From: Bos javanicus
Taxonomy: Eukaryota; Chordata; Mammalia; Artiodactyla; Bovidae
Direction: 5' to 3'
Assembly: GCF_032452875.1 (NCBI RefSeq)
Contig: NC_083869.1
Coordinates: forward strand, 126,238,001-126,302,000
DNA length: 64,000 nt
In this document: in pieces, positions 29,790 to 40,456 of the stretch
Layout: every line of letters starts with the position of its first letter
Numbering within the stretch: position 1 is the first letter of the stretch
Program-made: the position numbers and the translations under genes
The notes under the pieces: model-generated
What the model saw: the letters and a program-made list of their open reading frames with translations, nothing else
Told to the model about the DNA's origin: nothing
Database searches by the model: none

Positions 29790-30350
29790 TGACTCAGAGG
29801 GCGGGGACTGCTTTTTCCGCACGACCCCGCCCCGTCCCGCTGCTCTGAGGATGTAGAGCTCTCGGGTCGGGCGGGTGGCAACTCGTCCGAGTGAAACCAG
29901 GAAAGCTCCGCCCCTGGCACTCGGCGGGTGGCGGGGGCCTCTTCTCCCCGCTGTGCATCCCAGCGCCGGCTGGGCCCGGCGGGTGATGGGAACACGCTCC
30001 CAGCGCGTTCCGCCTCTCCTTCTTCTATTGGTCAGTCTGGCCCCGGGGGCGGTACCCTGAGCAGCTCCTTCCCGTGATTGGATGACATCAGCCTCGGGCC
30101 CGCCTCTGGCCTCAGGCTGTGAAGGTGGGGCTTCACTAGGCGGCCGCAGGCCAGGGAGCGTCGCTGCTGGGAGCTGAGGTGCGGAGGCCGTGGGCTTGGC
30201 CCGCCACGGCCGAACCCGCTCTCGGCGGCCCTTCGCACTCAAGTTGCGCCTCTTCGTCAACGGCCCGTTTTATTTTGTCCCCATCTCCGAACGTTGGAAG
30301 GCGGTCTTCTCCTCAGACCTGTGCTTTTAATGGCGGCGTCATACCCGGCC
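29790..30350. promoter_or_regulatory. Orphan CpG island between GPN2 and SFN
   Basis: Repeat-free, strongly GC- and CpG-rich block between the 3' ends of two converging genes. Two ATTGG (inverted CCAAT) boxes at 30027-30031 and 30077-30081 lie 50 bases apart. The second is followed by tgacatca. GC boxes (ccccgccc, gggggcgg) flank them. It looks like a promoter, but no known coding exon follows on either side. The 192-codon minus-strand frame at 29682-30260 is probably a by-product of GC content. Confidence 0.55.
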
Positions 30351-30734
30351 CCTGGTGATAACTTCCCTCCGCTCAGATCTGATGGGACTGTTCCCCGCTT
30401 TCAGGTCTGAGGTGCTCAGTGCCGCTCACTGCAGCGTCCCCTCCGACCTCACCCCGGAGACTGTCCCCTCACACCTGAGTGCTTCAGCCTCCCACCCCGC
30501 GTTCCTGGCAGAGGAGTCTTCAAGCCGCCTTTGCGCTGCTCACCCGACCCTCCCGGGATAGGACCAGTTTGAGGGGACGTGACCAGACCCTGATGGAGAT
30601 AGCTGGATCCCCAGCCTCTCTCCTGGCTCCAGAGTCTTGCCTGCGGGTCACTGAGCCAGCCCCAAAGAGGTCAGGGTCTCTATAACTTACACACCAATCC
30701 CTGTCCCGCCCTTCCGCAATAACTGAAAAAGACA
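30351..30734. other. Downstream of SFN, unassigned
   Basis: Moderately GC-rich unique DNA between the CpG island and the SFN poly(A) site. If the island is a promoter, this could be transcribed. Confidence 0.35.
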
Positions 30735-30755
30735 GGAGGAGTGTCACAGGGCAAC

Positions 30756-30761
30756 TTTATT
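30756..30761 (-). terminator. SFN: SFN poly(A) signal
   Basis: AATAAA on the minus strand (ctcaataaagttgccc), about 515 nt past the stop. Confidence 0.65.
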
Positions 30762-30821
30762 GAGAGGAAACATGGTCACACCCAGCAGACATGCTTTCCC
30801 TCTCATCCTGGGTCTTGGTTG

Positions 30822-30823
<2 letters not shown>

Positions 30824-30852
<29 letters not shown>

Positions 30853-30871
30853 GGCACACACACACACACAC
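30824..30871. repeat. (CA)n microsatellite
   Basis: About 48 bases of CA broken once by GG (caggcaca). In the SFN transcript it reads as a UG repeat within the 3' UTR. Likely length-polymorphic. Confidence 0.9.
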
Positions 30872-31274
30872 TTTCATCACCAACCTCTGCCACACAGTTC
30901 GGTTTTCAGCTCCAAGGATGGGACACTCCTCAATTCCTAAGATCCATAGGTAGCAGGGGCGGGAGGGGGTTGGAGTTGGGAGGAAGTGGTCAGGTTCTGG
31001 GTGGGGGTGGGGTCTGGAGTGGAGGTCGAGGGTGGAGACAGAGAGCAGGGCTGGATGATGACCAGTGGCCAGGAGCGCCTGACAGCTGGAAGCGTGGAAT
31101 CCTCTGGCTCCAGGGGGGGCCTCGGCTCTGCTGGTTCCTCTCTATGGAGCCTTTCTGAGCTGGGCCAGAGCATTTGGGGAGAAGGGTCGGGCCTCCCACC
31201 CCATACAAGTCCTCTCTGCCGGGAGTGGGGGACTGGAGCGGGCAGGGCAGGGCAGGGCGTGCAGCGGGTGCGGC

Positions 31275-32021
31275 TCAGCTCTGGGGCTCCTCGGGAGCCT
31301 CGCCCCCTTCTTCCCCGGCGTTGTCGGCCGTCCACAGCGTCAGGTTGTCTCGCAACAGCTGCATGATGAGGGTGCTGTCTTTGTAGGAGTCCTCGCTGAG
31401 GGTGTGCAGGTCGGCCATGGCCTCGTCGAAGGTGGTCTTGGCCAGAGAGATGGCTTCCTCGGGGCTGTTGGCGATCTCATAGTGGAAGACGGAAAAGTTC
31501 AGGGCCAGGCCCAGGCGGATGGGGTTGGTGGGCGGCATCTCCTTCTTGCTGATGTCCATGGCCTCCTGGTAGGCCGACCGGGCTGAGTCGATGATGCGCT
31601 TCTTGTCGTCGCCAGTGGCCACTTCGGCCAGGTAGCGGTAGTAGTCGCCCTTCATTTTCAGGTAGAAGACCCGACTTTCGGCGTCACCGGCCTCCTTGAT
31701 GAGGTGGGTGTCCAGCAAGCCCAGCACTGTGTCACACACGCCCCGGAGCTCCGTCTCCACCTTCTCCCGGTACTCTTGCACCTCCGGGCCCTTCTCTTCC
31801 GAGCTTTCTTCATTGCTCTTTTGCTCGATACTGGACAGGACCCTCCACGCCGCCCGCTGGCCACCCACCACGTTCTTGTAGGCCACTGAGAGCAGGTTGC
31901 GCTCTTCGCAGGATAGCTCTTCACCCTTTTCCACGGCGCTCTTCATGAAAGCTGCCATGTCTTCATAGCGTTCGGCCTGCTCGGCCAACTTGGCCTTCTG
32001 GATCAGACTGGCTCTCTCCAT
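31275..32021 (-). CDS. SFN: 14-3-3 protein sigma (stratifin), single exon
   Basis: 248 residues, as in human. 14-3-3 proteins are all-helical dimers that bind phosphoserine/threonine motifs. The pocket residues K49, R56, R129 and Y130 are all present. The family signature [11 protein letters not shown] is at 41-51, and a second one ([19 protein letters not shown]) is near the end. The short acidic tail ends in PEEPQS. Sigma is the epithelial, p53-induced member that restrains CDK1/cyclin B at G2 and prefers homodimers. The ATG at 32021 gives the canonical [15 protein letters not shown]; the frame extends 19 codons upstream without another ATG. The gene has no introns, as expected for SFN. It converges on GPN2 and lies downstream of ZDHHC18 on the same strand. 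Confidence 0.98.
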
Positions 32022-32230
32022 GGCTCTGGGGTCAGGCAGACAGGCAAGCGGCGGGCTAACTGGCTGCCTCGGAACCAAGGCCGGGTTCTGTGCCTGTCCT
32101 GCTCTCTGCCCGCCTTTTGGCTAGAAGGCCAGGCCCAGAGAAGGGTGGGAGGGGCGGAGGGCGGGGCTAGGGCCCTGGACCTGCCTTCCTCTCCTCTTCG
32201 CCCCCACACCCTTTCCGGCTCTTCCTTACA
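32022..32230 (-). promoter_or_regulatory. SFN: SFN 5' UTR and core promoter region
   Basis: GC-rich upstream block with GC boxes (complement of ggggcgg and ggcgggg at 32151-32166). No convincing TATA box. The transcription start is expected within about 100 bases of the ATG. Confidence 0.5.
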
Positions 32231-32585
32231 GGCAAAAGGGCTGGGATGGGGGGTAGGGAGGCTGGGGCCGGGGGTGAGTCATCCGGACTGTCAGGGGGAG
32301 AGATTTGGGCGTTGGCCTCACCTGCACCGACACCTTTCCAGGCCCCATGCTGCCCCCTCTGGTTCAGGGCTTCTATTACATGCCTACCGTAGGTAGCTAT
32401 CCCAGTTTCTCAAATCAGATCCTCCTTCACCGTGTTCTTTCAGGGGTTGAGGATGGCTTCAGCTACCTGGCCGCTATGGGCCTAGGCAGAGCCCATAAGC
32501 CAGGTGCAGGAGGCTGAGGTTCCCAGTCCTGCCAGGTATGTTTCCCCCATTGGTTCAGGAGAGATAACTCTTTGTTTAGGTAGGG
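32231..32585. other. SFN upstream DNA, unique
   Basis: No repeat or exon recognised. Confidence 0.35.
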
Positions 32586-32775
32586 CGGTAGCTTCCCAAG
32601 CGCCTTCATACCCATGATCTAACTTAATCTAACCTGCTATGTCTGTGTGAAATGGGCAGGTCTATGACACTACTCCCACTGTAGAGATGGGAACACCAAG
32701 GCTCAGAGAAAGATGAGAGTTGCTCAGAGTCACACAGCTACTAAATTTGGCTTTGCTCCCATCAAGTCTTTTGAC
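32586..32775 (-). repeat. MIR SINE
   Basis: ccatgatctaacttaatcta, gggaacaccaaggctcagag and gtcacacagctactaaattt fit reverse MIR. Confidence 0.65.
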
Positions 32776-33800
32776 TTGTGAGCTCCAGACTATTTAAAAG
32801 TGACATGCAGGCTTCTTCCGGAGTCTACCTGAAATGGTTCTACCCCCCACCCCTCACTCCTCCTCAGGGTCCTGTCCCCTCTGAGCTGCCAGAATGCCCA
32901 AGTGGCAGCTTTCAGAGTGCCTCTTAATGAGGTGTTTAACGAGCGGCCTCTGACGCTCTGGCCCAGCCTTTGTAATTAGTCACCCAGTAGGTTTTTTGGA
33001 TACCTTCCCCATCACAGCACAATTTTCCCTTTCAAGTTGGTGGCCTGTTGCCACTTGTCTGAGGACTTACCCTCTGGCTGTCCACACCAGGTCACCTGCC
33101 CCCTCTGTCTGCCATCATGTGTCAGGGGGTGCACAGAGGGTGGGGACCCAGCTCACTGGCTGTTCCACTTTCCTGCCTAACTCAGCCCCACCCTCTGTCA
33201 GAGGCAGGGATGCAGGCCACCCGGGTACCCTGCCCAGCTGGGTACCAGGAGGTGGGGGGCAGGCTAGCAACTGGGGAGAAAAGACAGGACCGAGGAGATG
33301 GAGGTGGCTGTGACGCATGTCATTTCGTTTTATGGGGCAGCAGTCCCAGCTGAGTGCTGCCTTCCCCTTCCCCTTCCAGCTGAGTGAGCCTGCCTCTCAG
33401 AAGTTTCCCTGCCCCTTCCCTCTGACCACGGCCCCACTTCTGATTCCTGGCAGAAGCCTCAGAGATGGAGACTTCTCTGTTGCCAATCTTTTGTCCCTGT
33501 TCTCTGAGACCCTGTCTCCGTGTCAGTTGAAATTTTCACCCAAAGGTGTTGGCATTGCACCTAGGAGGGTGGGTTCCTGCTTGTCTGCTCTACCTCTAGC
33601 CAAAGCTCAGATGGGGCTCAGGGCGGGGCTCCCCTCTCTGGGAGCCAGCCAGTTTAATGCTTGAACCAGAACTATTTCACAAGCCTGTCCCTCCCCAGTT
33701 CCTCTTGGTGTCTGAACACCCACCCTCTCCTCCTGGAGGGAGGCTTAGGCCAGAACTCTGAGGCCCAGAGGTGAGATCTGCCTCTTTGAAGGAAAAGTAG
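32776..33800. other. SFN upstream DNA, unique
   Basis: Non-repetitive, moderately GC-rich. No coding evidence; may include regulatory DNA. Confidence 0.35.
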
Positions 33801-33820
33801 GGACATGTCTGAGCTGATGC
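33801..33820 (-). promoter_or_regulatory. SFN: Probable p53 response element of SFN
   Basis: Read toward SFN, the site is GCATCAGCTC followed by AGACATGTCC. The second half fits RRRCWWGYYY at all ten positions. As I recall it, the human 14-3-3 sigma site about 1.8 kb upstream has GCATTAGCCC-AGACATGTCC, differing at two positions. Here the distance to the ATG is 1.78 kb. Confidence 0.75.
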
Positions 33821-34039
33821 ATGTTTTCCAAGGAAGCAAGCAGAAGGGATTTTAGGCTTGCCATCCTGAAGGCTTTGCCTAAATCAGATCACTGACAGAG
33901 AAAACAATGAAACATACTGGAATATCAATTTACAGTGTATGTCTAGGTAATAGGATTCTAAGTGGGTTTTTCTTTTTCCTTTGACTTTCCTAGTGTCTTC
34001 AGGTTGTCAATGGTGAATGTGTATAATTTTTCTATGACA

Positions 34040-34235
34040 GAACAGCCTACAATCTTGGAATCAAACTGTCTGGGTTCAGTTCTTACAAGCTACTGTGGCT
34101 TTGGGTAAGTGACTTGGCCTCTATGAGCCTCAGTTTTCCTGAATAAAAATGGGGCTTGTTGTGAGCATTAAATGAGTTGATGGAAAGCATAGCAGAGTGG
34201 ATGGTAACTATTAATATCATGTGAAAAGAAAACCG
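34040..34235 (+). repeat. MIR SINE
   Basis: gtctgggttcagttcttaca, tttgggtaagtgacttggcc and aatgagttgatggaaagc follow MIR order. Confidence 0.7.
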
Positions 34236-34399
34236 AGCCTTATTATTATAAACATACACACTTAAAGCACTAATATGGAGCTGATTTCTATGCAATAAGG
34301 AAGGGCCCCAAACCAAGTCTCAACCAAAGGCCAGACCCTGCCCAACTGGAGAGACGATGAACGAATGGTCAGAGGCACTCACTCAGCACTACCTCCGCC

Positions 34400-35215
34400 C
34401 TCTCCAGCTCACACATTCCTCTGGCCTCCACAGGCCTTGGGCCCTTGAGGACCTTCCTTGGTACTAGTCATCCAACCTGGGCTCTCCCAGGTCCTGGGGA
34501 AAGCTGGAGATTCCAGAACATTAGAAACCTGGAGGGCAGGGCCTGGGAGACCTAGGGATTTTGCAGATGTTTCTGTCTCAAGGCAGGAAGACTTCTCTTC
34601 CTGCCACTCTCGCCAAAGACCTGGTGGCGGCTCACACCACGAGCTCCAGGCCCTCAGTACAGTGCTGGTCAGGGAAAAGGGAGTCTCCTCACTCCTTCCC
34701 CTCCCCTGCTGAAGCTCAGGGGTGAATTTGGGAGCCAGGCTACCTAACACCTCCTGCCCGCTCTGGCCTGTCAGTCCTGACTCAGTTCCTGTCTCAGGCA
34801 CCTCCCTTTGCCTCCAGGCGTCCCTTTCCCAAGTCCAGGAGCCCAGGCAGGCAGGAAGCAGCAGGCCCTGACAGGGCATGGGGTTCCACTGTCAGCTGCC
34901 TGAGTCAGCAGGGCAGGAGTGGGGTCTGCAGCACAAAGGGGCTTTCCTCATCCCGCCTGCTACCTCCCCACCCTCCCATAGAGCATCCTTCCTACCCGCA
35001 GGATCAAAGTCTCTCGTCCCACAGACAACCACTCCTTCTTAACTGGTAATAACAGGCTTTGAAGGGTTGTGGCATAGAGAAGGCACCAACCAGTTGCTAT
35101 CTACCTCCATTGAGAACAAGGACAGGACTCGGATTGCAGCAGGAGGGACGCTGGTTAGACTTCAGAATGAACTTCCTTGGAAATTTTTTTCAGTCTTGGA
35201 ATGAGCAAATTAATC
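34400..35215. other. Unique block upstream of SFN with AP-1-like sites
   Basis: No repeats recognised. Contains TGACTCA at 34778-34784 and TGAGTCAGCA (AP-1/MARE type) at 34901-34910. Possible enhancer; not proven. Confidence 0.35.
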
Positions 35216-35222
35216 AGGTAAC

Positions 35223-35444
35223 TAGAGGAAACTAAAGTGAAAGAAAGTGAAAGTAAAGTTGCTCAGACATGTCTGACTCTTTGCGACCCCATGGACTGCA
35301 GCCCACCAGGCTCCTCCATCCATGGGATTTTTCCAGCCAAGAATACTGGAGTGGGTTGCCATTTTCTTCTCCAGGGGATCTTCCCGACCCAGGGATTGAA
35401 CCTGGGTCTCCTGCATTGTAGGCAGACACTTTAGAGGAAACTAA
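35223..35444 (-). mobile_element. Bov-tA SINE with 13-base target duplication
   Basis: Reverse copy (about 35237-35431: gttgctcagacatgtctgac to tgcattgtaggcagac) bounded by tagaggaaactaa at 35223-35235 and 35432-35444. Confidence 0.8.
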
Positions 35445-35657
35445 GGGCTTCCCTCATAGCTCAGTCAGTAAAGAATCTGCTTGCAATGCAGGAGACCTGG
35501 GTTCAATTCCTGGGTCAGGAAGATCCCCTGGAGAAGGAAATGGCAACCCAGTCAAGTATTCTTGCCTGGAGAATCCCATGGACAGAGGAGCCTGACAGGC
35601 TACAGTACATTGGGTCTCAGGTCGGACACAACTTAGCGACTAGAGAGAGAGAGAGAG
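35445..35657 (+). mobile_element. Bov-tA SINE, inverted relative to its neighbour
   Basis: Forward copy (gggcttccctcatagctcag to gacacaacttagcgac) starting directly after the previous element's right target repeat, ending in a (GA)n tail. The two SINEs form an inverted repeat of about 190 bases with a very short spacer. Confidence 0.8.
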
Positions 35658-35884
35658 GGGAAACTATGGTGCCTTCTCCCATGGTTAGTTGTGAACGAGA
35701 GTTCAGTTATTCAGCTAAGAGCTCACTCCACTAGTTGGCTGTCTTTGGGAGAGATATTAGATCACTTTTAAATGACTCAGCTATCTGAGTCTTTTTTCCT
35801 CAAGGCACTGCTGTTGAGAGTACCCTACGTCTCCTTGGCCATTCCAGGACACACTGTGGAATTACTGGAAAGAGAATGGAATGA

Positions 35885-36015
35885 GGTCTGGGTGTGGAAC
35901 CGCATCCCAGCTTCATTATAAGGCCTTGAGCAGGTCCATTCCTGTCTTTTGGCCTCAGTTTCCCCATCAGTTCAACACAGATCATCACTCAGCCCCTGCT
36001 AGCTCTGAATGACAT
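35885..36015 (+). repeat. MIR SINE
   Basis: Forward remnant with ttggcctcagtttccccatc. The surrounding 35660-36570 is otherwise unassigned. Confidence 0.5.
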
Positions 36016-36577
36016 TCTCTGATATTAAGATTTCTTCTCTAAGATCCCCTCCTTCCACAGCAGCCATCTTCATTTCTTAGGTGGTGCAGAAAAGTCAGAG
36101 ATTGGGAGAGACATGGGGCAGGTGCAGATCGTGGATTGATCAGCTGCGAGACCCTGGGCAATTCCTAAAAAGGCTGTCATCACCTTCTTCATAGGTTTAG
36201 GTAAGAGAAGGGGCCTGTACGTGTATTCTGATGTGGGGTGTCAGCTGGGCAAAGGCAAGATTCCATTATCACCCTGGGCTGGGCTCAGTTCAGGGTGTGA
36301 CAGCCCCAGACTGGAGTTAAACCCGCTGCCCTGGCCTGGATTGGGACCTCTCCAAGTTCAGAGGTCAGCTAAGACTTGAAGGTCTCTGGAACTGAGACCA
36401 GGAGTTCTGGAGGGGCAGAGTGACGACAACCCTAGCCACTCTGCCTGTCCCCTCTGGCTTCACTGTGCCTCTTTTTTAAAATCTCTAGAATGGCTCTGAC
36501 CAGCTGACTAGGCCGGCATTGAGGATAAGCCAGATGTTCTCCTGTAGATTCATCATAGGCCCCAGCCCTGGACCCCA

Positions 36578-36632
36578 AATAAAGGTGGTACTAGACACTC
36601 AAAGGTATGGCAAGAAGAGGGAGATCTTTATT
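36578..36632. terminator. Opposed poly(A) signals
   Basis: AATAAA on the plus strand at 36578-36583 and, on the minus strand, AATAAA as the complement of 36627-36632 (aaccaaaataaagatctcc). The minus one could be a distal end of ZDHHC18 transcripts; the plus one has no known gene. Confidence 0.35.
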
Positions 36633-36639
36633 TTGGTTA

Positions 36640-38372
36640 AAAAAAGGTACAGGACAGTAGACAAGCAGCCCCCCACCCCCATCCCGCCATGGGCTCAGCA
36701 GATTCCCTAGGCCCGCCTGGTTGCCTTCAGTTCCTCTAAAGAGCTCGGGGCTGTCAGCGCTAGCCCGCCCCTCGGTGCCTGAAGCAAAGAGGTGACAGCG
36801 TCCTCCTTGCGTCCTACCTGCTGGGTGGGGGGTGGGGGGGTGCCGTGGGAACAGTGTCAAACCAGCTATGCTCAGAACAGTCACCAAACTTGTTCAGCAG
36901 CGTCATCAACACCCCAGAAGGCTCCTGAAGAAACCTGCTCAGCTAGACTAGAGCTCTGCCTGATCCTGGGGGTGGGCAGGCTGTAAGGCAAGATTCCTAG
37001 AGTCTTAACTCTGGACGGATCTGGGGAAGGGGAAGGAAGGTGGAGGAGGGGAGGGCGAGTTTCAGCAGAGTCTGACATCATTGTGCTGACAGCTGCTTTC
37101 TGGCCTTCTACACTCTGGCCGTGCGCGTGGAGTAGGAGCAGGGGCAGAGAGGCCAACCCCTGCCTCCTCTGGGGGGGGGGGCCCTAGAGAGAATACGTGT
37201 GGGGCAGGCTTGGGGGCAGACCCTGTAGGCACAGACGGTGGCAGACGGGCCACGGGTTAGGCAGGTGGAGGTGCCGAGGGCCTGGCGCCCCCCAGGCCGC
37301 TCCTGGAGAGGCAGAGAGCAGTGGTCCTCAGGAGGTCCTTAAGCCCCCGCATACACTGGAGATCCAGGGCAGGACAGCAAAGGAGGAGAAGAGAGAGGGT
37401 TAGCGCGATGGGGAGGAGAGAGGAGGCCGGCAGGGAGAAGGGGTGGCCACAGCACCTGCGTCTTCCCCACAGAAGGGCCGAGGCTCGGGCAGCAGGCAAC
37501 CAAGCAGGAGAGAAAACGGGCAGGTGAGAGAAAAAGCTCAGCAGGACAGAAAGCCAGGACACAAGTTAGTGACCGAGGGCCCCTGCGCACCAGGACCCGC
37601 CAGAGCAGGCTCCAGCGCCCCAGGGCAGGTGTGCCATCCTCTCCCGACCTCGCCCTTCACCTCCTGCTCCAGCTGGAGAGCTGCTCTGCGTGAAGCCACT
37701 TCCTCTGTCCAGGGTGGGGCGGCTCCTAGCCCTGCGCCCACGCCCCGGCCCTTCTGCTGATGGGGGGGCAGTCCTGAGGGCCCTACCACCGCCAGCACAC
37801 ACACTGCACCACACACCAGACAGATGAATGGGCCCCGTGGGGGCGGCGAGGCATGCGATGAAGATGGTATGGTGTGTGAGGGGAGCGGGCAGTGCTGCTG
37901 GCCGACGGGGGAGATACAGTCTTACCAGCTAACCCTCTGCAAAGAGGCCTGTTAGCTCCCCTCAGGCTGTGCAGGAGATGGCAAAATCCTGACAGGTGTC
38001 CTCCTGGGGGAGATACCAGAGAGGTGGGCCAGGGTTACGAGCTGTCTGGTGGGGCCCTGCTGCCCAGGCGGGGGTGGGGGCCAGGGAGGCTCTGGCTCTC
38101 AAACTGCAATCTACTTCTTTACAAACATTTTCTTAGCTAAGCAGTCACTGGAGGTCAGAGTGGAAAGACAGAAAAGAAAGAAGAACTTAGGGGTTGCAAG
38201 CCCCCAGGGCCAGAGAAAGTTGAGGGGATGGAGAGAGGACCAGATGGCCTTTTCCGCCCTGCCTGCGGGGGCCTAGCTATAGCCCTCTGTGCTCGGCCTC
38301 CAGCAAGCAGACTCCAGCCAGGAGAGAGCTTCAGCTGGAGCACTGGGCTGCCTGCCCTCTTTCTGTCTACCC
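36640..38372. other. GC-rich DNA downstream of ZDHHC18
   Basis: Largely repeat-free, with G-runs (36823-36840 and 37171-37180). It would be 3' UTR if the distal minus-strand poly(A) signal near 36630 is used. No coding frame is supported. Confidence 0.35.
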
Positions 38373-38508
38373 AGGCATCACCGACTCGATGGACAAGAGT
38401 CTGAGCAGGCTCCGGGAGTTGGTGATGGACAGGGAAGCCTGGCGTGCTGCAGTCCCTGGGGTCGCAAAGAGTCAGACACGACTGAGCGACTAAACTGAAC
38501 TGAAGAGG
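38373..38508 (+). mobile_element. BovB/BovA 3' fragment
   Basis: catcaccgactcgatggaca, gttggtgatggacagggaag, gtcagacacgactgagcgac and actgaactgaag: the 3' end of BovB. Confidence 0.8.
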
Positions 38509-38594
38509 AAAGACCAAGTCTGGCTAAAAGAACAGAGGGCTGCCAGTTGGGGCCTCAGCAAAGAAAGAGCAAACAAAAACCAAACCAAAGCAAA

Positions 38595-40456
38595 TCAATT
38601 CTTAAAAACAAAAATTTTATTACAAGCAGGAACAAAGAAAACTGGCTTAAATAAAAGGCAGGTCAGAGTCCCCTCCTCTAGCCAGCTTCCTCCCCACCCC
38701 TCACTCCCACTGCAGCAGGGCCCAGGGCCCTGAGGCTGGGGCGAAGTGGTTTCTCCCAGAGGGGACTCCTGGTGGCTGTGACTCCTCAGCTGCCTGTGAC
38801 CCACCAGCCTCTGGAGCAAGGAAGAACAAGGTGCGGGGACTTCCTATGTCCTTTTCCAAGGGCTTTGATCCTCTTAGAGGGCCAAGGAAGGGGACAGAGG
38901 GACAATTTCCTATCTATTGTGACAAGAAACTGTCGCTCCCAGGAGAGGAGGGCCATCGTCTAAGTTTCTGGCCCAGATTTAGGCCAACCTTCACTCGTTT
39001 CAGCCCACCCTGGTCCTTCCTGGAGGGAGGCCCTCAGTTGGCCACGCTCTAGTCCCTGGGGCTGGGTCCCATACTCAGATCCCGGAGGAGGGGCTGTGGC
39101 GAGGCAGCCACTCCCCACAGCCATTACCCCATCCAGCTGACCAGGCCCCAGCCTGTCTGGGCAGGTCCCAGCTGGAAGCCTGACCTGGGGGCTGGGTGGC
39201 CGAGTCCAGGCCACTGTTTGAGGTCCTTGGAGGGGGGCAAGGAGGATGGGCTGGACTGCAGCAGGAGCCCAGGGGTCTCCTGTGACCAATGCACACACTC
39301 CCCGTCCCCACGGCTCAGGCTGCTCCTGCTGCTGCCACCACCGGCTGGCACCCAAAGGCGATGGCAGAGAGTGAGGCAACCCAGGGGGTGTGGGAGCCAG
39401 CCACATTCGTACAAGAGCACCCACACGTGCACACACACACACTCGCTCACTCACAGCCAGAAGGCCTCTTGTAATAAACTTATTAAAACCAAAGTGCCTT
39501 CTGATAACCCTTCACCTGGCACTACAAAGATAGCAATGTGGCTGACTTTTTCTTTTTTCTTCCATTAAAAAAAATGCTATGTAGAAAAGAGGTCTATAAA
39601 ATTGTGCAAAATACCCAGCGTTAATAAACCCGTTTCAAGTATTGCCAGCATGAGTAAAACCTGCCCATCCCCAGACCTGGCCTGGGAGGGAGGTGGAGGG
39701 GGGTGCAGGTTGGGCCCTTGGAGAACCCTCCGTGGGCAGAGGGGGGCGAGGCTCCCCCTTCCTAGTGTGCCGCCCAGGAATCATGCAGGAGCTGAGGTCT
39801 CGGGTGTCTGGCTGGCTGATTTGGCTTCCTCTGACGCAGGCTGCTCCTCCCACCCACCCCCAACTCCGCCCTCTCTACCTGGAGCCCCAGCTCTAGTCTA
39901 CTGGCCGACTCCATACAAAAACAAAAACAGAACAAAGAACAACGGCTCTCCCAGAAGGAAGGAAGGGTCCAGACGCCCAAGCAGCCCCCAGAGGCATCCT
40001 CTCCGACAGCCTGCTGTCCGGAGCCGACTTCTCAGTCCGGCTTCACCCCCTCGGACCCCGGCTCAGCAGGGCCCAGCAGCTCCCCAACCCGGGAGGCGGC
40101 ACACTCAGTCCGCAGCCTCACTCACTCAGGGCACGGCTGGGCAGAGGCTTGGCGTGGTCCGCTGGGCAGCCTCAGGGGCCCTGGCCTCTCTCTCCTGGCA
40201 CTCCTGCCACTGACCAGCTTGGGGAACTTAGGGCCCCCGGCCGTGTGAGCCTGGTCTGGGGAGCAGAGGGTACAGCCATGGCACAGTGTGGGGAAAGCCA
40301 CGCAGGGTGGGAAATAAATACGAAAAGACTCAAGCAGTCTTGGGCGGCTCTGCTTCCCTTCGGGTGGAATGGGGAGGAGGTCCTGGCAGGTGTGGAGGGT
40401 GGCAGGTGAGTGCGGAGGGGCAGACAGGCCAGCAGGTGGCAAGTGCTGAGCCCAGT
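38595..40456 (-). other. ZDHHC18: ZDHHC18 3' untranslated region
   Basis: About 1.86 kb from the stop codon to a minus-strand AATAAA (complement of 38616-38621), followed by T/G-rich sequence. It is GC-rich and largely repeat-free apart from a short CA/CT-rich run near 39425-39450. Plus-strand open frames across it (for example 39602-40213) are antisense by-products. Confidence 0.55.
38616..38621 (-). terminator. ZDHHC18: Candidate ZDHHC18 poly(A) signal
   Basis: Minus-strand AATAAA in gcttgtaataaaattttt, with a U-rich downstream region. Confidence 0.6.

Larger units (their letters stand above)
30735..31274 (-). other. SFN: SFN 3' untranslated region
   Basis: Runs from the stop codon to a poly(A) signal (complement of TTTATT at 30756-30761). 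About 530 nt long. Contains a CA/TG microsatellite. Confidence 0.65.

Noticed and set aside
29682..30260. 192-codon minus-strand open frame over the CpG island
   Set aside because: Arg/Pro/Gly/Ala-rich as expected from random GC-rich DNA, with no recognisable family. It also extends past the island edge.
32022..32078. 19-residue N-terminal extension of SFN
   Set aside because: The extension would start at [15 protein letters not shown] is the canonical start.
38960..39454. 164-codon minus-strand open frame in the ZDHHC18 3' UTR
   Set aside because: It lies beyond the authentic stop codon and has repetitive, non-conserved content.
39602..40213. 203-codon plus-strand open frame
   Set aside because: Lies antisense to the ZDHHC18 3' UTR and has no family signature.
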